Positions 25,262-34,938 are shown, numbered from the stretch's first letter. The stretch is DNA of 64,000 nt from SKVR01 sp037441525 (GCA_037441525.1 JBBISA010000014.1:3068-67067), one strand, 5' to 3'. A program made the numbers and translations. The notes: generated from the sequence alone by a model not told the origin.

Positions 25262-27970
25262 ATGTTTCACTACATTATTTCAGCATTTTTTCACGGGTTG
25301 TTACAAATCTTTTATGCAACCGAACCATCAGTTAGTATCGCCTCTATTGAAAGTTTCAGCGTTACAAATCTGATGAGCAACCTACCTGTGGCCATGCTGC
25401 CCAATGTAGTATTTTTACAGTATCTTGTGGTTGCCGTTCTCCTTATTTCTGTGATTTTCCTGGTTATCCTGGTATGGAATTTCTCTTTGAAGAAAGCCAT
25501 TGATAAAAGAATCAGAAAGATTATCAAAAGTGATAATTCCCTGATCAATTATCCAACTGATAAAACAGACATTAATGAATATGACACCTTCTTTTCCCCT
25601 GAAACCATTTCATTTTTAAAACACCGTCATGACGTCTACAACGAAGGAACCCTGATTGCAAGTAACTGGGTACAGGAAAGACAAACACTTGGCGCTAGCG
25701 GAATTCAATACCGGGAATTTGCCCAGCTTATGCCCGATATTGTATTCCAATGTAACATGCAGGGCAAGTTATTGTTCATCAACAAGGCTGGCTGCAAAAT
25801 TTTGGGGATTGACCCTAAATCGGTGGAAAATGAAAACTTATCAATTTTTAGTTTTTTGCATCCCGATACCATCGAGACTGCCAAAAAAAATCTTGATTTG
25901 ATTGCCAAAAAGCAGAAAACCGAGAACATTGAGTATCGCCTTTTAATGCCAGACAATACTCTCATTGATATTCTCACTTATATTCTTCCGGTTCAGAAAG
26001 GCCAAAAGATTACAGGGATAAAAGGGATAGCCGTGGATATTACCGAAAGAAAAAAGAATGCAGAATCGGCCAGAATTTTAAAAGACATTGTAAGCAATAT
26101 TAATTTGGGAATTGCTGTTTTCAAAGCCAAAATTTCGGATACTACTATTAAATATTTGCTTGAGATGATAAATGAAGCAGCCGTTTCGCATTTTAAGTTT
26201 TTAAATACTGAAAATATTGGTAAACCACTTGACGAAATTTCACCCCTTCTTATTCAAAAGCAATTGGAACTGGCCATGAATGAGGTGTTGAAATCCAATA
26301 TTATTTCAGAAATAGATGAACTTGTTTACCAATCTGAATCTACCAGGCCAGTTCAGATTTTCACCTTTAAAATAACCCCTCTTCCACAAAACCGAATTGC
26401 TCTGCTCATAGATGACATTACCCAGAAACGATTGCTCGAACAAAACTCAAAAATTGCCCGCCTGGGGATAGAGAACGCGGGAGATCTTATTTTTTGGGTC
26501 GACGAGAATGGAACTTTTCTTTTTGCCAATGAAACTGCATGCCGTAAGTATGGTTATACAAAGCAAGAACTGTTAGGAATGTCAATAATCGATGTTGATT
26601 CCCGTTTAAGTACAAACCAGTGGTTTGAGTTACTGCAAATTCTGAAAAATAAAAACTCGATTACGATTGAATCCATAAATAAAACCAAAAATGGCGAAAT
26701 ATTTCCTGTTGAAATTTCCATAAACAGATTTGAATTCGACGGAAAAAATAATTACCTGGCCTTTGTGCGCGATATCAGCGATCGGAAACTTAATGATGAA
26801 TTGGAGCAAAAAATTCAGGTGGCCCGCAAATCAGCCGAACTCAAACAACAGTTTTTAGCCAATATGAGCCACGAAATACGTACCCCCATGACCGGTATTA
26901 TGGGTATGACATCATTGCTTATGCGAACCCATTTGAGCCCGGCCCAACAGGAATATGTAAGGAACATTAAGGTATCATCAGAAAATCTGCTCAATATTAT
27001 CAATGATGTGCTCGATTTGAGCAAGATTGAAGCAGGTAAAATGGAACTCAGGCCCACCCGTATATCTTTCAGGGAATTTGTAAATGAAATAAGGGAAATA
27101 TTCCAGCATCAGGCGCAAAGCAAGGGTTTGCGGTTCCATTCAAGCATCGAACCCCTCGTGCCTACCCATATTGTTGTAGATGATCAACGGCTCAAACAGG
27201 TAATTAATAACCTGCTTTCCAACGCCTTTAAATTTACCGACGATGGCGAAGTATTTATACGTTTTGGAGTGGAAAAAAAGCTCGACAATGAAATTATTAT
27301 CAGTTGCGTGGTTAAAGATACCGGAACCGGAATAAGTGAAGAAAACCAGAAACACATCTTCGAGAAATTTACCCAGATAGATACATCCAACATAAGGCCC
27401 TTTGAAGGCACCGGACTGGGGCTGGCCATTTGCAGGGAGTTAACTCAGCTTATGGGTGGTGATATAACGGTGAAAAGCAATATCGGAGAAGGCAGTCAGT
27501 TCACCTTCACCTTTAAGGCTGAATACAATCAGCACGAAATTGAAATACCAGTAGAAAAGCAAACCAAGGACTTCATGAATATGCGTATCAATGTTCTGCA
27601 TGTTGAAGACAAACTTCTCAACCAGAAGGTAGTTGGCTTTATGCTGTTTAGTGCAGGTTGCAATGTAGATTTTGTCAAGAACGGACTCGAAGCTATTCAG
27701 GCATACACTCCAGGGAAATATGATGTTATTTTGATGGACATACAAATGCCAGTGATGGATGGAATAACTGCCTATCAGGAACTTAAGAAGCTTTATGGGG
27801 ATAAACTTTGCCCCGTAATAGGGCTTAGTGCAAATGCCATGGAAGGCGATGCCCAAAAATACATGAGTTTTGGTTTGGATGATTATATTGTTAAACCATT
27901 TCAACCTTCCATACTCTATGAAAAGCTTATTAAATGGACCAGTAAGCTGAATACCCAAAAATTGGCCTGA
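25262..27970 (+). CDS. Hybrid sensor histidine kinase, PAS-HisKA-HATPase-REC
   Basis: About 902 residues from the ATG at 25262; a TTG six codons earlier is the alternative. An N-terminal hydrophobic stretch and a clear membrane helix (about 53-77, VAVLLISVIFLVILVW) are followed by PAS domains near 150-265 and 400-515, with a weaker PAS-like segment between. The phosphorylated histidine is in FLANMSHEIRTP (about 536), the ATP lid in FEGTGLGLAICREL, and the receiver has VEDK, phospho-acceptor Asp in ILMDIQMPVMDG (about 823) and the conserved Lys in YIVKPF. There is no output domain and no adjacent regulator, so partners are unknown. PAS domains suggest sensing of a small molecule, redox state or light inside the cell. 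Confidence 0.93.
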   Translation: MFHYIISAFFHGLLQIFYATEPSVSIASIESFSVTNLMSNLPVAMLPNVVFLQYLVVAVLLISVIFLVILVWNFSLKKAIDKRIRKIIKSDNSLINYPTDKTDINEYDTFFSPETISFLKHRHDVYNEGTLIASNWVQERQTLGASGIQYREFAQLMPDIVFQCNMQGKLLFINKAGCKILGIDPKSVENENLSIFSFLHPDTIETAKKNLDLIAKKQKTENIEYRLLMPDNTLIDILTYILPVQKGQKITGIKGIAVDITERKKNAESARILKDIVSNINLGIAVFKAKISDTTIKYLLEMINEAAVSHFKFLNTENIGKPLDEISPLLIQKQLELAMNEVLKSNIISEIDELVYQSESTRPVQIFTFKITPLPQNRIALLIDDITQKRLLEQNSKIARLGIENAGDLIFWVDENGTFLFANETACRKYGYTKQELLGMSIIDVDSRLSTNQWFELLQILKNKNSITIESINKTKNGEIFPVEISINRFEFDGKNNYLAFVRDISDRKLNDELEQKIQVARKSAELKQQFLANMSHEIRTPMTGIMGMTSLLMRTHLSPAQQEYVRNIKVSSENLLNIINDVLDLSKIEAGKMELRPTRISFREFVNEIREIFQHQAQSKGLRFHSSIEPLVPTHIVVDDQRLKQVINNLLSNAFKFTDDGEVFIRFGVEKKLDNEIIISCVVKDTGTGISEENQKHIFEKFTQIDTSNIRPFEGTGLGLAICRELTQLMGGDITVKSNIGEGSQFTFTFKAEYNQHEIEIPVEKQTKDFMNMRINVLHVEDKLLNQKVVGFMLFSAGCNVDFVKNGLEAIQAYTPGKYDVILMDIQMPVMDGITAYQELKKLYGDKLCPVIGLSANAMEGDAQKYMSFGLDDYIVKPFQPSILYEKLIKWTSKLNTQKLA

Positions 27971-28038
27971 TTAAATCAGTTGCCCGCAAAACACTTCTTC
28001 CTTTTCAATACTTGATTTTTCTTTTTGTTTGGTTGTAC

Positions 28039-28046
28039 TATCTTTG
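28039..28046 (+). promoter_or_regulatory. -7 element (TATCTTTG) for glycosyltransferase operon
   Basis: Exact TAnnTTTG match with a possible TTG at 28012 (spacing 24, slightly long). It would give a leader of about 145 bases containing the hairpin at 28151-28175. Confidence 0.45.
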
Positions 28047-28150
28047 CTGCCATTCAAAAACATCCTAAAAAGCCGTGCTCAAAACATTTTGAAACCCACA
28101 TGTTTTTGCAAAACACAAACACCGATGAGAATAAGTTTTAGAATATGTGT

Positions 28151-28175
28151 GGTTCTCCCGTATTAACGGGAGACC
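28151..28175 (+). promoter_or_regulatory. Leader hairpin before glycosyltransferase gene
   Basis: GGTTCTCCCGT, loop ATTA, ACGGGAGACC: a stem of about ten pairs with one bulge, ending 22 bases before the ATG at 28198. No T-run follows, so it looks more like a leader structure than a terminator, though it could end the kinase transcript. Confidence 0.45.
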
Positions 28176-28197
28176 TTAACTTAAAAATTATTTACGG

Positions 28198-29370
28198 ATG
28201 AAAAGGCTTAATATCCTGCTTCTATCGGGGTGGTATCCCATCCACCAAAAGCCCTTACTTGGCAACTTTGTTGTTAAGCATGCCGAATCTGTCGCACCCT
28301 ATCATGATATTTTTGCGCTTCATATTGTTATTCAACCTTACAAACCATCAGAATCTGTTGATTACCATAAATTTTCATTCCCATCAAAGGTTATTTATCT
28401 CAAAACGTGCTCATTACCATTTATAGGTAAGTTTATAGACAGATTCAGAATCATTTCCAGATATATCATTGAGTTCCGGAAAATAAGCAAATCAGGTTTC
28501 CGGCCCGACCTGGTTCACCTCAACATTCTGCTTCCCCTGGGTGTGGTGGCTTGGTTATATAAAGCTTTTTTCGGGGTTCGCTACATTGTAAGTGAACACT
28601 GGACTGGTTACCACCCTTATGCTGAACCACCCATAACCCGGATTCAGAAAAAAATGATAAAAATGCTGGCAAACTCATCAGAAGCAATTCTTCCGGTATC
28701 AAACAACCTTGCCAGGGTAATGAAGACTTATGGCATAACTAAACCCTTCGAAATTGTGGCCAATGTTGTGGATACAGCAATATTTAGTCCGGAAAATCAT
28801 TCCTTGCATGTTCAGGAGATTAGAATGATTCATATCTCCACTCTCGACAATGAACAAAAAAATATTGACTTGCTTTTAACTGGATTTGCCAGAGCCAAAA
28901 AAAACCTTCCAACACTGAAACTACACATTATTACTGACGGGGATTGGGACCAGTATATCCCATTGGTTTTGAGCCTTAGCATAGGAGGAGATATTATAAA
29001 TCATGGCCGTAAAGAAGCGGCAGGTGTTGCTACAATCCTTAGAAATTGCGATTTTTTTGTTCTTACGAGCAACTTCGAAAATCTTCCCTGCGTGCTTATC
29101 GAAAGTATTTCGTGCGGTGTACCTGTAATTGCTACTGATGTGGGTGGTGTTTCGGAAATTGTGAACCATGACAATGGTCTTATTATCCCACCAAACAATC
29201 CCGATGCACTTACCAAAGCCATTGAAACTATGGCATTGTCCTTCAAAAGCTACAACAAGGAAATAATGTATCGCCAGGCCATTCGGAAATATAGTTGCCT
29301 GGCGATAGGACTACAACTTTCGGCCATATATTTGAAGTACGGAGATAAAAAAACAACCGGCCATGTTTAA
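28198..29370 (+). CDS. Glycosyltransferase family 4 protein
   Basis: 390 residues with GT-B organisation. The N-terminal domain opens with LNILLLSGWYPIHQKPLLGNFV, the acceptor side has YIVSEHWTGYHPY, and the C-terminal nucleotide-sugar half has the usual FFVLTSNFENLPCVLIESISCGVPVIA with the E-x7-E motif. It transfers a sugar from an activated donor, most likely to a growing surface polysaccharide. Its stop overlaps the flippase start by 8 bases, so the two are coupled. A small repeat-unit export module is the natural reading, but no polymerase or other transferases are beside it. Confidence 0.88.
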   Translation: MKRLNILLLSGWYPIHQKPLLGNFVVKHAESVAPYHDIFALHIVIQPYKPSESVDYHKFSFPSKVIYLKTCSLPFIGKFIDRFRIISRYIIEFRKISKSGFRPDLVHLNILLPLGVVAWLYKAFFGVRYIVSEHWTGYHPYAEPPITRIQKKMIKMLANSSEAILPVSNNLARVMKTYGITKPFEIVANVVDTAIFSPENHSLHVQEIRMIHISTLDNEQKNIDLLLTGFARAKKNLPTLKLHIITDGDWDQYIPLVLSLSIGGDIINHGRKEAAGVATILRNCDFFVLTSNFENLPCVLIESISCGVPVIATDVGGVSEIVNHDNGLIIPPNNPDALTKAIETMALSFKSYNKEIMYRQAIRKYSCLAIGLQLSAIYLKYGDKKTTGHV

Positions 29371-30637
29371 AAAGATCAGCGGAACATTTCTGATACGCCT
29401 GGCTTCTGCCATAATCAACCTGCTTATTGCCATTTTAATTTCGCGATACCTTGGGGCCGAGGGTAAAGGGGAGCAGGGAATTCTGATTGCCACCATTTCT
29501 TTTATTATAATCTTTGATAATATTGTAGGAGGAGCAACGGTTGTTTATCTGACACCCAGGCTCAAACTTCGCAATCTGCTCATAACATCTTACTTATGGC
29601 CTGTACTGGTAGGCATGGTTGCATGGGGATGTCTTTCTATGATGGAGATTCTACCCCGCGCGATGATCTTGCCGGTAATAATCATTAGCGCTATAGCATC
29701 GCTACATTCAGTAAATTCCTCTATTCTTCTGGGGCGCGAGGAAATAGGGAAGAGCAACCTGGCCCCATTCATAGTGCCCCTGCTAACCATTGTGCTCACC
29801 TTCGCAATTTTTGAGATTGCCGGGAATGTGAGTAATTCGTCGTATATGCTGGCACTATTTCTGGCTCACCTGTCGGCCTTTATGGTTAGCTTTATCATGA
29901 TCTGGAAATGGGTTAAACAATCAGAACCTTCGCATATTAATGAAATTGTGAAAATATTGGGCAAAATGCTTAGGTATGGTATCCAGAATCAACTGGGACA
30001 TGTGCTGCAGTTATTAAATTTCAGACTAAGCTATTATTTTCTTGAGCATTTTTGGGGTACTGCCCAGGTGGGGGTTTACTCCAATGGCGTATCGATAATA
30101 GAATCGGTATGGATGGTTTCGGGAAGTATAAGTGTTTACCAGTATTCGAGAATTGTAAATTCTGACAGCAACACCTACTCCATCGAACTCACCGGCATCC
30201 TTATCCGCTTTGCAATGCTTGCCGGGCTGCTGGTTATTATCCCGGTAATTCTGATCCCCTCATGGGTTTACACAACCATTTTCGGGGTTGAATTTTCAGA
30301 AATGAACCGTATTATTATTCTGCTTGCCCCAGGGGTATGGATATTTAATTATTTTCATATTATAGGTCATTACTTTTCCGGAACAGGCAGGTATTATGTA
30401 AATGCTCTTGCCAGTGCAGCGGGTACTCTGGCATTAATTCCTATGCTATTAATCCTTGTCCCCCAATGGAGTATTTACGGAGCTGCTATAGCCGCATCCA
30501 TATCTTATATTATCAGTGCTATGGCAATTTATCTTTTTTACATTAAAGCCGGCGGAAAATGGGAGTTTTTCCCCAGCTGGCAAGAGATAAAGGAATTTAG
30601 CTCCAAGATTTCAGGACTAATCAATAAAAATGATTAA
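29363..30637 (+). CDS. Wzx-like polysaccharide flippase
   Basis: 424 residues with about twelve hydrophobic segments, matching oligosaccharide flippases of the MOP superfamily. The start LIRLASAIINLLIAILISRYLGAEGKGEQGILI is typical. It moves lipid-linked oligosaccharide across the inner membrane. It overlaps the preceding glycosyltransferase gene by 8 bases. It converges with the arabinose operon, ending 46 bases from the ribulokinase stop. Confidence 0.87.
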   Translation: MFKKISGTFLIRLASAIINLLIAILISRYLGAEGKGEQGILIATISFIIIFDNIVGGATVVYLTPRLKLRNLLITSYLWPVLVGMVAWGCLSMMEILPRAMILPVIIISAIASLHSVNSSILLGREEIGKSNLAPFIVPLLTIVLTFAIFEIAGNVSNSSYMLALFLAHLSAFMVSFIMIWKWVKQSEPSHINEIVKILGKMLRYGIQNQLGHVLQLLNFRLSYYFLEHFWGTAQVGVYSNGVSIIESVWMVSGSISVYQYSRIVNSDSNTYSIELTGILIRFAMLAGLLVIIPVILIPSWVYTTIFGVEFSEMNRIIILLAPGVWIFNYFHIIGHYFSGTGRYYVNALASAAGTLALIPMLLILVPQWSIYGAAIAASISYIISAMAIYLFYIKAGGKWEFFPSWQEIKEFSSKISGLINKND

Positions 30638-30658
30638 CCAAAATTCCGGATAAGCACT

Positions 30659-30679
30659 TTGATTCCAGCACGGAATCAA
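30659..30679. terminator. Hairpin between convergent flippase and ribulokinase genes
   Basis: TTGATTCC-AGCAC-GGAATCAA, a perfect 8-bp stem with 5-base loop in the 45-bp gap between two convergent stops. On plus it is followed 10 bases later by a run of T's (ACTGATTTTTTT). Two-way terminator is likely. Confidence 0.5.
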
Positions 30680-30682
30680 GGG

Positions 30683-32359
30683 TTACTGATTTTTTTCCAG
30701 GTATTGCCCCAGCAATGTGTATTGCCGGTAAATGGTTTCATACCGGGATACAAATTCGGGCCGGGGAATGTAAGTCTTTTCAAAACCACTTCCCATGGCT
30801 TTCTGGGCCGCACCAAAATCGGAGTGTATCCCTGCCACCACGCTTGCGGCCATAGCCGCTCCAAGAGCTACGGTTTGCTCGTTGCGGGCCACTTCAATGG
30901 GCATATTCAATACATCAGCAACAATCTGCATGACCAACTCCGACTTTTTGGCTACACCACCAAGTGCAATGACCCCATCAATCCGAACACCTTCGGCAAC
31001 AAACCTTTCCACAATGCTTTTACTTCCAAAAGCGGTGGCTTCGATAAGTGCCCTGAAGATGGCAGGCGCATCGGTGCCCAGGGTCAGGCCGGTAATGGCT
31101 CCGGTGAGCATCTGATTGGCATCGGGGGTACGCCGACCATTGAGCCAGTCGAGAGCAAGTACGCCTGATTCTTCAGGATTAATATTTGCGGCTGCTTCAG
31201 TGAGGTCCTTTATCAGGTTTTCGGCTATTTCTTCAGCCAGCTTTTCCTTCTGCAGGGTATTGATCACCGAAGATTTTGCAAGGGTATTTTTCACCGGCCA
31301 CAATAAAATATTCTTAAACCATGCATACACATCACCAAAGGCCGATTGTCCTGCTTCGAGCCCAACCATTCCTGGCATAATCGACCCATCAACCTGTCCG
31401 CAGATACCTCTTACAAGCGTATTGCCCAGTTCGGCCTCTGGCACAACAACCATATCGCAGGTAGAAGTTCCCATAACTTTGCTCAGGTAGTAGGGTTTTA
31501 TTTCGCCGCCAACTGCGCCCAAATGGGCATCGAAAGCTCCGACTCCTATGGCTATTCCAGCTTTTAACCCAAGTTTGGCAGCCCATTGGGCTGTGAGTAT
31601 ACCGGCTTTTACATCGCTGGTGTAGGTATTGGTATAAAGCCTGTCGCGCAATCCGGCCAGATCTTTATCTAAAAGCGAAAGGAACTCTTTGGGTGGAAGT
31701 CCGCCCCACTCGGGGTGCCACATAGCTTTGTGCCCCGAGGCACAACGGCTTATTTTTAAATTGCTGATGCGGGTTTCACCGGTAAGCAATGCAGGCATCC
31801 AGTCGCAGTGCTCCAGCCAAGAAAAAGCGGCTTTTTTTACTTTTTCGTCTTCACGTTGTACATGCAGAACCTTGGCCCAGAACCACTCCGATGAATAAAC
31901 TCCCCCTTCATACTTAGTGAAATCTGTTCCTCCCCAGGTTCGGGCTAAGTGATTGATTTCTTCTGCCTCTTTCACAGCGGTATGGTCTTTCCAGAGCACA
32001 AACATGGCGTTGGGATTTTCAGCAAATTCGGGTTTCATGGAGAGTGGAATGCAGTTTTCATCGACTGCCACCGGAGTAGAACCTGTAGTATCAATAGAAA
32101 TAGCAAGAATTTGCTGCCCGGTACCTGCGGGTGATTTTTTCAATGCCTCTGTCACCGCTGCCACCATGCTGTCGATATAGTCCTGGGGATGCTGCCTGAA
32201 TTGATTCTTTGCCGGATCACAATACATTCCTTTGGCCCACCGGGGGTAGTAGGTAACGGCAGATGCAATTTCTTCGCCTGTTAAGGCATTTGCAATAAAT
32301 GCCCTTACTGAATCGGTGCCGTAGTCGAGGCCTAATACAAGTTTTTTTTCCATGATCAA
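30683..32359 (-). CDS. araB: L-ribulokinase
   Basis: 558 residues, the normal size for AraB, a FGGY-family kinase that phosphorylates L-ribulose to L-ribulose 5-phosphate. The ATPase start VLGLDYGTDSVRAFI is near residue 8; later motifs are GVGAFDAHLGAVGG, MGTSTCDMVV and the C-terminal IALGGVAKKSELVMQIVADVLN. It is the last gene of an operon running symporter, regulator, araA, araD, araB. Two 32-bp palindromes fill the 124-bp gap from araD. Confidence 0.95.
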   Translation of the reverse strand: MIMEKKLVLGLDYGTDSVRAFIANALTGEEIASAVTYYPRWAKGMYCDPAKNQFRQHPQDYIDSMVAAVTEALKKSPAGTGQQILAISIDTTGSTPVAVDENCIPLSMKPEFAENPNAMFVLWKDHTAVKEAEEINHLARTWGGTDFTKYEGGVYSSEWFWAKVLHVQREDEKVKKAAFSWLEHCDWMPALLTGETRISNLKISRCASGHKAMWHPEWGGLPPKEFLSLLDKDLAGLRDRLYTNTYTSDVKAGILTAQWAAKLGLKAGIAIGVGAFDAHLGAVGGEIKPYYLSKVMGTSTCDMVVVPEAELGNTLVRGICGQVDGSIMPGMVGLEAGQSAFGDVYAWFKNILLWPVKNTLAKSSVINTLQKEKLAEEIAENLIKDLTEAAANINPEESGVLALDWLNGRRTPDANQMLTGAITGLTLGTDAPAIFRALIEATAFGSKSIVERFVAEGVRIDGVIALGGVAKKSELVMQIVADVLNMPIEVARNEQTVALGAAMAASVVAGIHSDFGAAQKAMGSGFEKTYIPRPEFVSRYETIYRQYTLLGQYLEKNQ

Positions 32360-32388
32360 ATTTTTTGAAATATCATTTATTCGTTCAG

Positions 32389-32420
32389 GTCAGCAGGCGA
32401 ACTAAATGTCGCCAGCTGAC
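32389..32420. repeat. 32-bp palindrome, copy 1
   Basis: GTCAG-CAGGCGA ... TCGCCAG-CTGAC, 32 bp. Same length and outer arms as the copy at 32446-32477 and the one at 33228-33259. Confidence 0.8.
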
Positions 32421-32445
32421 GGGTGCTCTTCTTAAGTCTTGTTAA

Positions 32446-32477
32446 GTCAGTAGGCGAACCGGAAGTTGCCAGCTGAC
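32446..32477. repeat. 32-bp palindrome, copy 2
   Basis: GTCAG-TAGGCGA ... TTGCCAG-CTGAC, 32 bp, 25 bases after copy 1 and in the araD-araB gap. Followed by the same CGGGTG sequence as copy 1, so the two form a short tandem array. Confidence 0.8.
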
Positions 32478-32483
32478 GGGTGG

Positions 32484-33179
32484 CTATTTCTGCCCGTAGT
32501 AAGCATCTTTACCGTGCTTGCGCAGGTAATGCTTGTCGAGCAGGTACTGATCCACGGTTTTTTGGTTGCCCAAAATTTCGGTACGAAATGCCATTTTGGC
32601 CACCTCTTCCATAACAACTGCATTGTGCACAGCTTCATGAGCATCCTTTCCCCAGGCAAAGGGAGCGTGACCCGATACCAAAACACCAGGAATGGCATCA
32701 GGATTGAGTTTTTTAAATCTTTCCACGATCACATTGCCAGTTTCCACCTCATAAGCCTGTTTCACTTCGGTTTCGGTAAGCTTGCGAGTACAAGGGATTT
32801 CGCCATGAAAGTAATCGGCATGGGTAGTGCCATAGGCCGGTATGGCTCTTCCGGCCTGTGCCCACGATGTAGCCCATGCCGAGTGAGTATGAACCACTCC
32901 TCCTATTCCACTAAATGATTGGTACAATACAAGATGGGTAGCCAGATCGGATGATGGCCTTAGTTTGCCATCCACAATCTTACCTTCCAGGTCAGCCACT
33001 ACCATATCATCAGGCTTCATCACATCATAGGCAACACCTGATGGTTTTATTACCACCAACCCCTTTTCACGATCAATAGCACTGGCATTACCCCAGGTAA
33101 ATACAACAAGACCGTATTTTACCAAATCTAGGTTAGCCTTCAGAACTTCTTTTTTAAGGTCTTTAAGCATGATTGTCAA
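32484..33179 (-). CDS. araD: L-ribulose-5-phosphate 4-epimerase
   Basis: 231 residues, standard for AraD, a class II aldolase-type zinc enzyme that converts L-ribulose 5-phosphate to D-xylulose 5-phosphate. Motifs: FTWGNASAIDREKGLVVIKPSG near residue 28, the zinc histidines in VVHTHSAWATSWAQ, TTHADYFHGEIPC, and SGHAPFAWGKDAHEAVHNAVV. Sits between araA and araB in the arabinose operon, separated from each by repeat-filled gaps of 124-189 bp. Confidence 0.95.
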   Translation of the reverse strand: MTIMLKDLKKEVLKANLDLVKYGLVVFTWGNASAIDREKGLVVIKPSGVAYDVMKPDDMVVADLEGKIVDGKLRPSSDLATHLVLYQSFSGIGGVVHTHSAWATSWAQAGRAIPAYGTTHADYFHGEIPCTRKLTETEVKQAYEVETGNVIVERFKKLNPDAIPGVLVSGHAPFAWGKDAHEAVHNAVVMEEVAKMAFRTEILGNQKTVDQYLLDKHYLRKHGKDAYYGQK

Positions 33180-33227
33180 CGGTTTAAAGAAATATCAAAT
33201 TAAGGAACTTTTTTGGGGTGTATACAA

Positions 33228-33259
33228 GTCAGGACGCGAACTCGAGGTCGCGGTCTGAC
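33228..33259. repeat. 32-bp palindrome, copy 3
   Basis: GTCAG-GACGCGA ... GGTCGCG-GTCTGAC, 32 bp, in the araA-araD gap. Its CTCGAGGTCG core links it to the palindromes at 10422 and 10470. Confidence 0.8.
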
Positions 33260-33299
33260 TGTGCCATTTATTTACATTTACAAATTTCTGTCATTTCAA

Positions 33300-33371
33300 T
33301 CCGATTATCGACAATCCGAAAACCTGAAAATCAACAATCCGAAAATCAACAATCCGAAAATCAACAATCTA
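33300..33371 (-). repeat. 15-bp iteron array at araA stop codon
   Basis: On minus, units of GATTTTCGGATTGTT repeat at least four times. The araA TAG (33369-33371) lies in a degenerate first unit, so the array starts at the stop codon in the same sense orientation as after the channel gene and after gdhA. Confidence 0.8.
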
Positions 33372-34844
33372 AAAACTTGCGTCATTCCAGCGCAACTCAT
33401 TTTTGAATGCGCGGATGGTAGTATTTTCGTCAATCAGGAGAAACTCGATACCAGCCATTTCAGCAAATAACTCAAGATGGGTTGGATTAACATCGAAACT
33501 AAACACAGTATGGTGAGCTCCACCTGCATATATCCAGGCAGTAGCTGAAGTTTTAAGGTCGGGATGCGGAATCCAAAGAGCTTTAGCTACAGGAAGTTTG
33601 GGGGTATCAACTGGTTTAACAGCAGTAACAGTGTTTACCAGCAAACGGAAACGGTTGCCCATATCTAACAATGAAGCATTTAGAGCAAGACCTTCCTTGA
33701 CACTGAAAACCAACCGGGCCGGATCTTCTTTTCCACCAATGCCCAACGGGTGCACTTCGAGTTTTGGCTTGGCTTCGGCTATGGAAGGACAAACTTCGAG
33801 CATGTGTGCTCCCAGCACTTTCATTCCTGACGGATCGAGATGGTAGGTGTAATCTTCCATGAACGAAGTACCCCCGTTCAACCCTTGCGACATTACCTTC
33901 ATACAACGGAGCAAAGCAGATGTTTTCCAGTCGCCTTCGGCACCAAAACCATAGCCTTTTTGCATAAGCCGCTGAACAGAAAGCCCTGGCAGTTGCTTTA
34001 GACCATGCAGGTCTTCGAAGGTTGTGGTAAATGCTTTAAATCCACCCTCTTCAAGAAAATTCAATAATCCCAGCTCAATACGGGCAGCTTCAACCAGTTT
34101 TGCGTTTTTTTCCGGATCGTTGGTTATCTCGGACGATATCTGGTAGGTTTGGTAGTATTCTTCGAGCAATGCTGAGAGTTGCTGATCGGTAACTGCATTT
34201 ACTCTTTGTACCAACTCACCTACACCAAATCCCGAAACAGACCATCCAAACTGCTGATGCGCTTCTACCTTGTCGCCTTCTGTAACGGCAACATATCGCA
34301 TATTATCGCCCAAACGCGCTATTTTCAGCCCCTGCGATTCGCTCCAGGCAAGGGTTGCCCTGATCCAGGTCTGAATTTCGCCCTGCACACTGGCATCCTT
34401 CCAATGACCAACAATTACGTTTCGTTTCACCTTCATGCGGGTGCATATAAAGCCAAACTCGCGGTCGCCATGAGCCGCCTGATTCAGGTTCATAAAATCC
34501 ATATCGATTTCATTCCATGGTATATCGCGGTTGAACTGGGTGTGAAAATGAAGAAGAGGCTTTTTCAGAACACTCAATCCACGAATCCACATTTGAGCAG
34601 GCGAAAAAGTGTGCATCCATGTGATTAAACCGATGCAGCCCGGATCTGCATTGGCCTGTTGTATCAATTGGTAAATCTCATCGGGAGTTTTTACAACAGG
34701 TTTAAAAGTTATTTCGGCCAATGTATTATGAACGGCATTTAACTCAGCAGCGATGGTGCGCGAATTATTTGCAACCTGCTCCAATGTTTCGGGGCCGTAA
34801 AGGTGCTGACTTCCTGTTACGAACCAAATAGATTTTTTAATCAT
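33369..34844 (-). CDS. araA: L-arabinose isomerase
   Basis: 491 residues, typical for AraA, the manganese enzyme that converts L-arabinose to L-ribulose. Start FVTGSQHLYGPETL near residue 8; other motifs include GFICTRMKVKRNVIVGHWKD, QKGYGFGAEGDWKTSALLR (with a metal-ligand Glu), GGTSFMEDYTYHL and the C-terminal AGGAHHTVFS histidine pair. Third gene of the arabinose operon after the symporter and regulator. The C-terminal end is normal, so the iteron array did not truncate it. Confidence 0.96.
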   Translation of the reverse strand: MIKKSIWFVTGSQHLYGPETLEQVANNSRTIAAELNAVHNTLAEITFKPVVKTPDEIYQLIQQANADPGCIGLITWMHTFSPAQMWIRGLSVLKKPLLHFHTQFNRDIPWNEIDMDFMNLNQAAHGDREFGFICTRMKVKRNVIVGHWKDASVQGEIQTWIRATLAWSESQGLKIARLGDNMRYVAVTEGDKVEAHQQFGWSVSGFGVGELVQRVNAVTDQQLSALLEEYYQTYQISSEITNDPEKNAKLVEAARIELGLLNFLEEGGFKAFTTTFEDLHGLKQLPGLSVQRLMQKGYGFGAEGDWKTSALLRCMKVMSQGLNGGTSFMEDYTYHLDPSGMKVLGAHMLEVCPSIAEAKPKLEVHPLGIGGKEDPARLVFSVKEGLALNASLLDMGNRFRLLVNTVTAVKPVDTPKLPVAKALWIPHPDLKTSATAWIYAGGAHHTVFSFDVNPTHLELFAEMAGIEFLLIDENTTIRAFKNELRWNDASF

Positions 34845-34938
34845 GATAGTATTGTATTATTTGTGAATATTTCGTTTGAAAATTAGAAACTAAACTTGAT
34901 GTGAATGCCTAAATTAAAAATTCTTAGAACTCTTTTCA

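Noticed and set aside
25240..25262. ATG at 25240 as kinase start
   Set aside because: It is in a different frame from the kinase; the in-frame ATG is at 25262.
30659..31168. Plus-strand frame opposite araB
   Set aside because: Fully antisense to a clear ribulokinase and without start signal or domain.
33300..33371. Direct repeats that could be a CRISPR array
   Set aside because: The 15-bp units abut each other with no uniform spacers and no cas genes are present.
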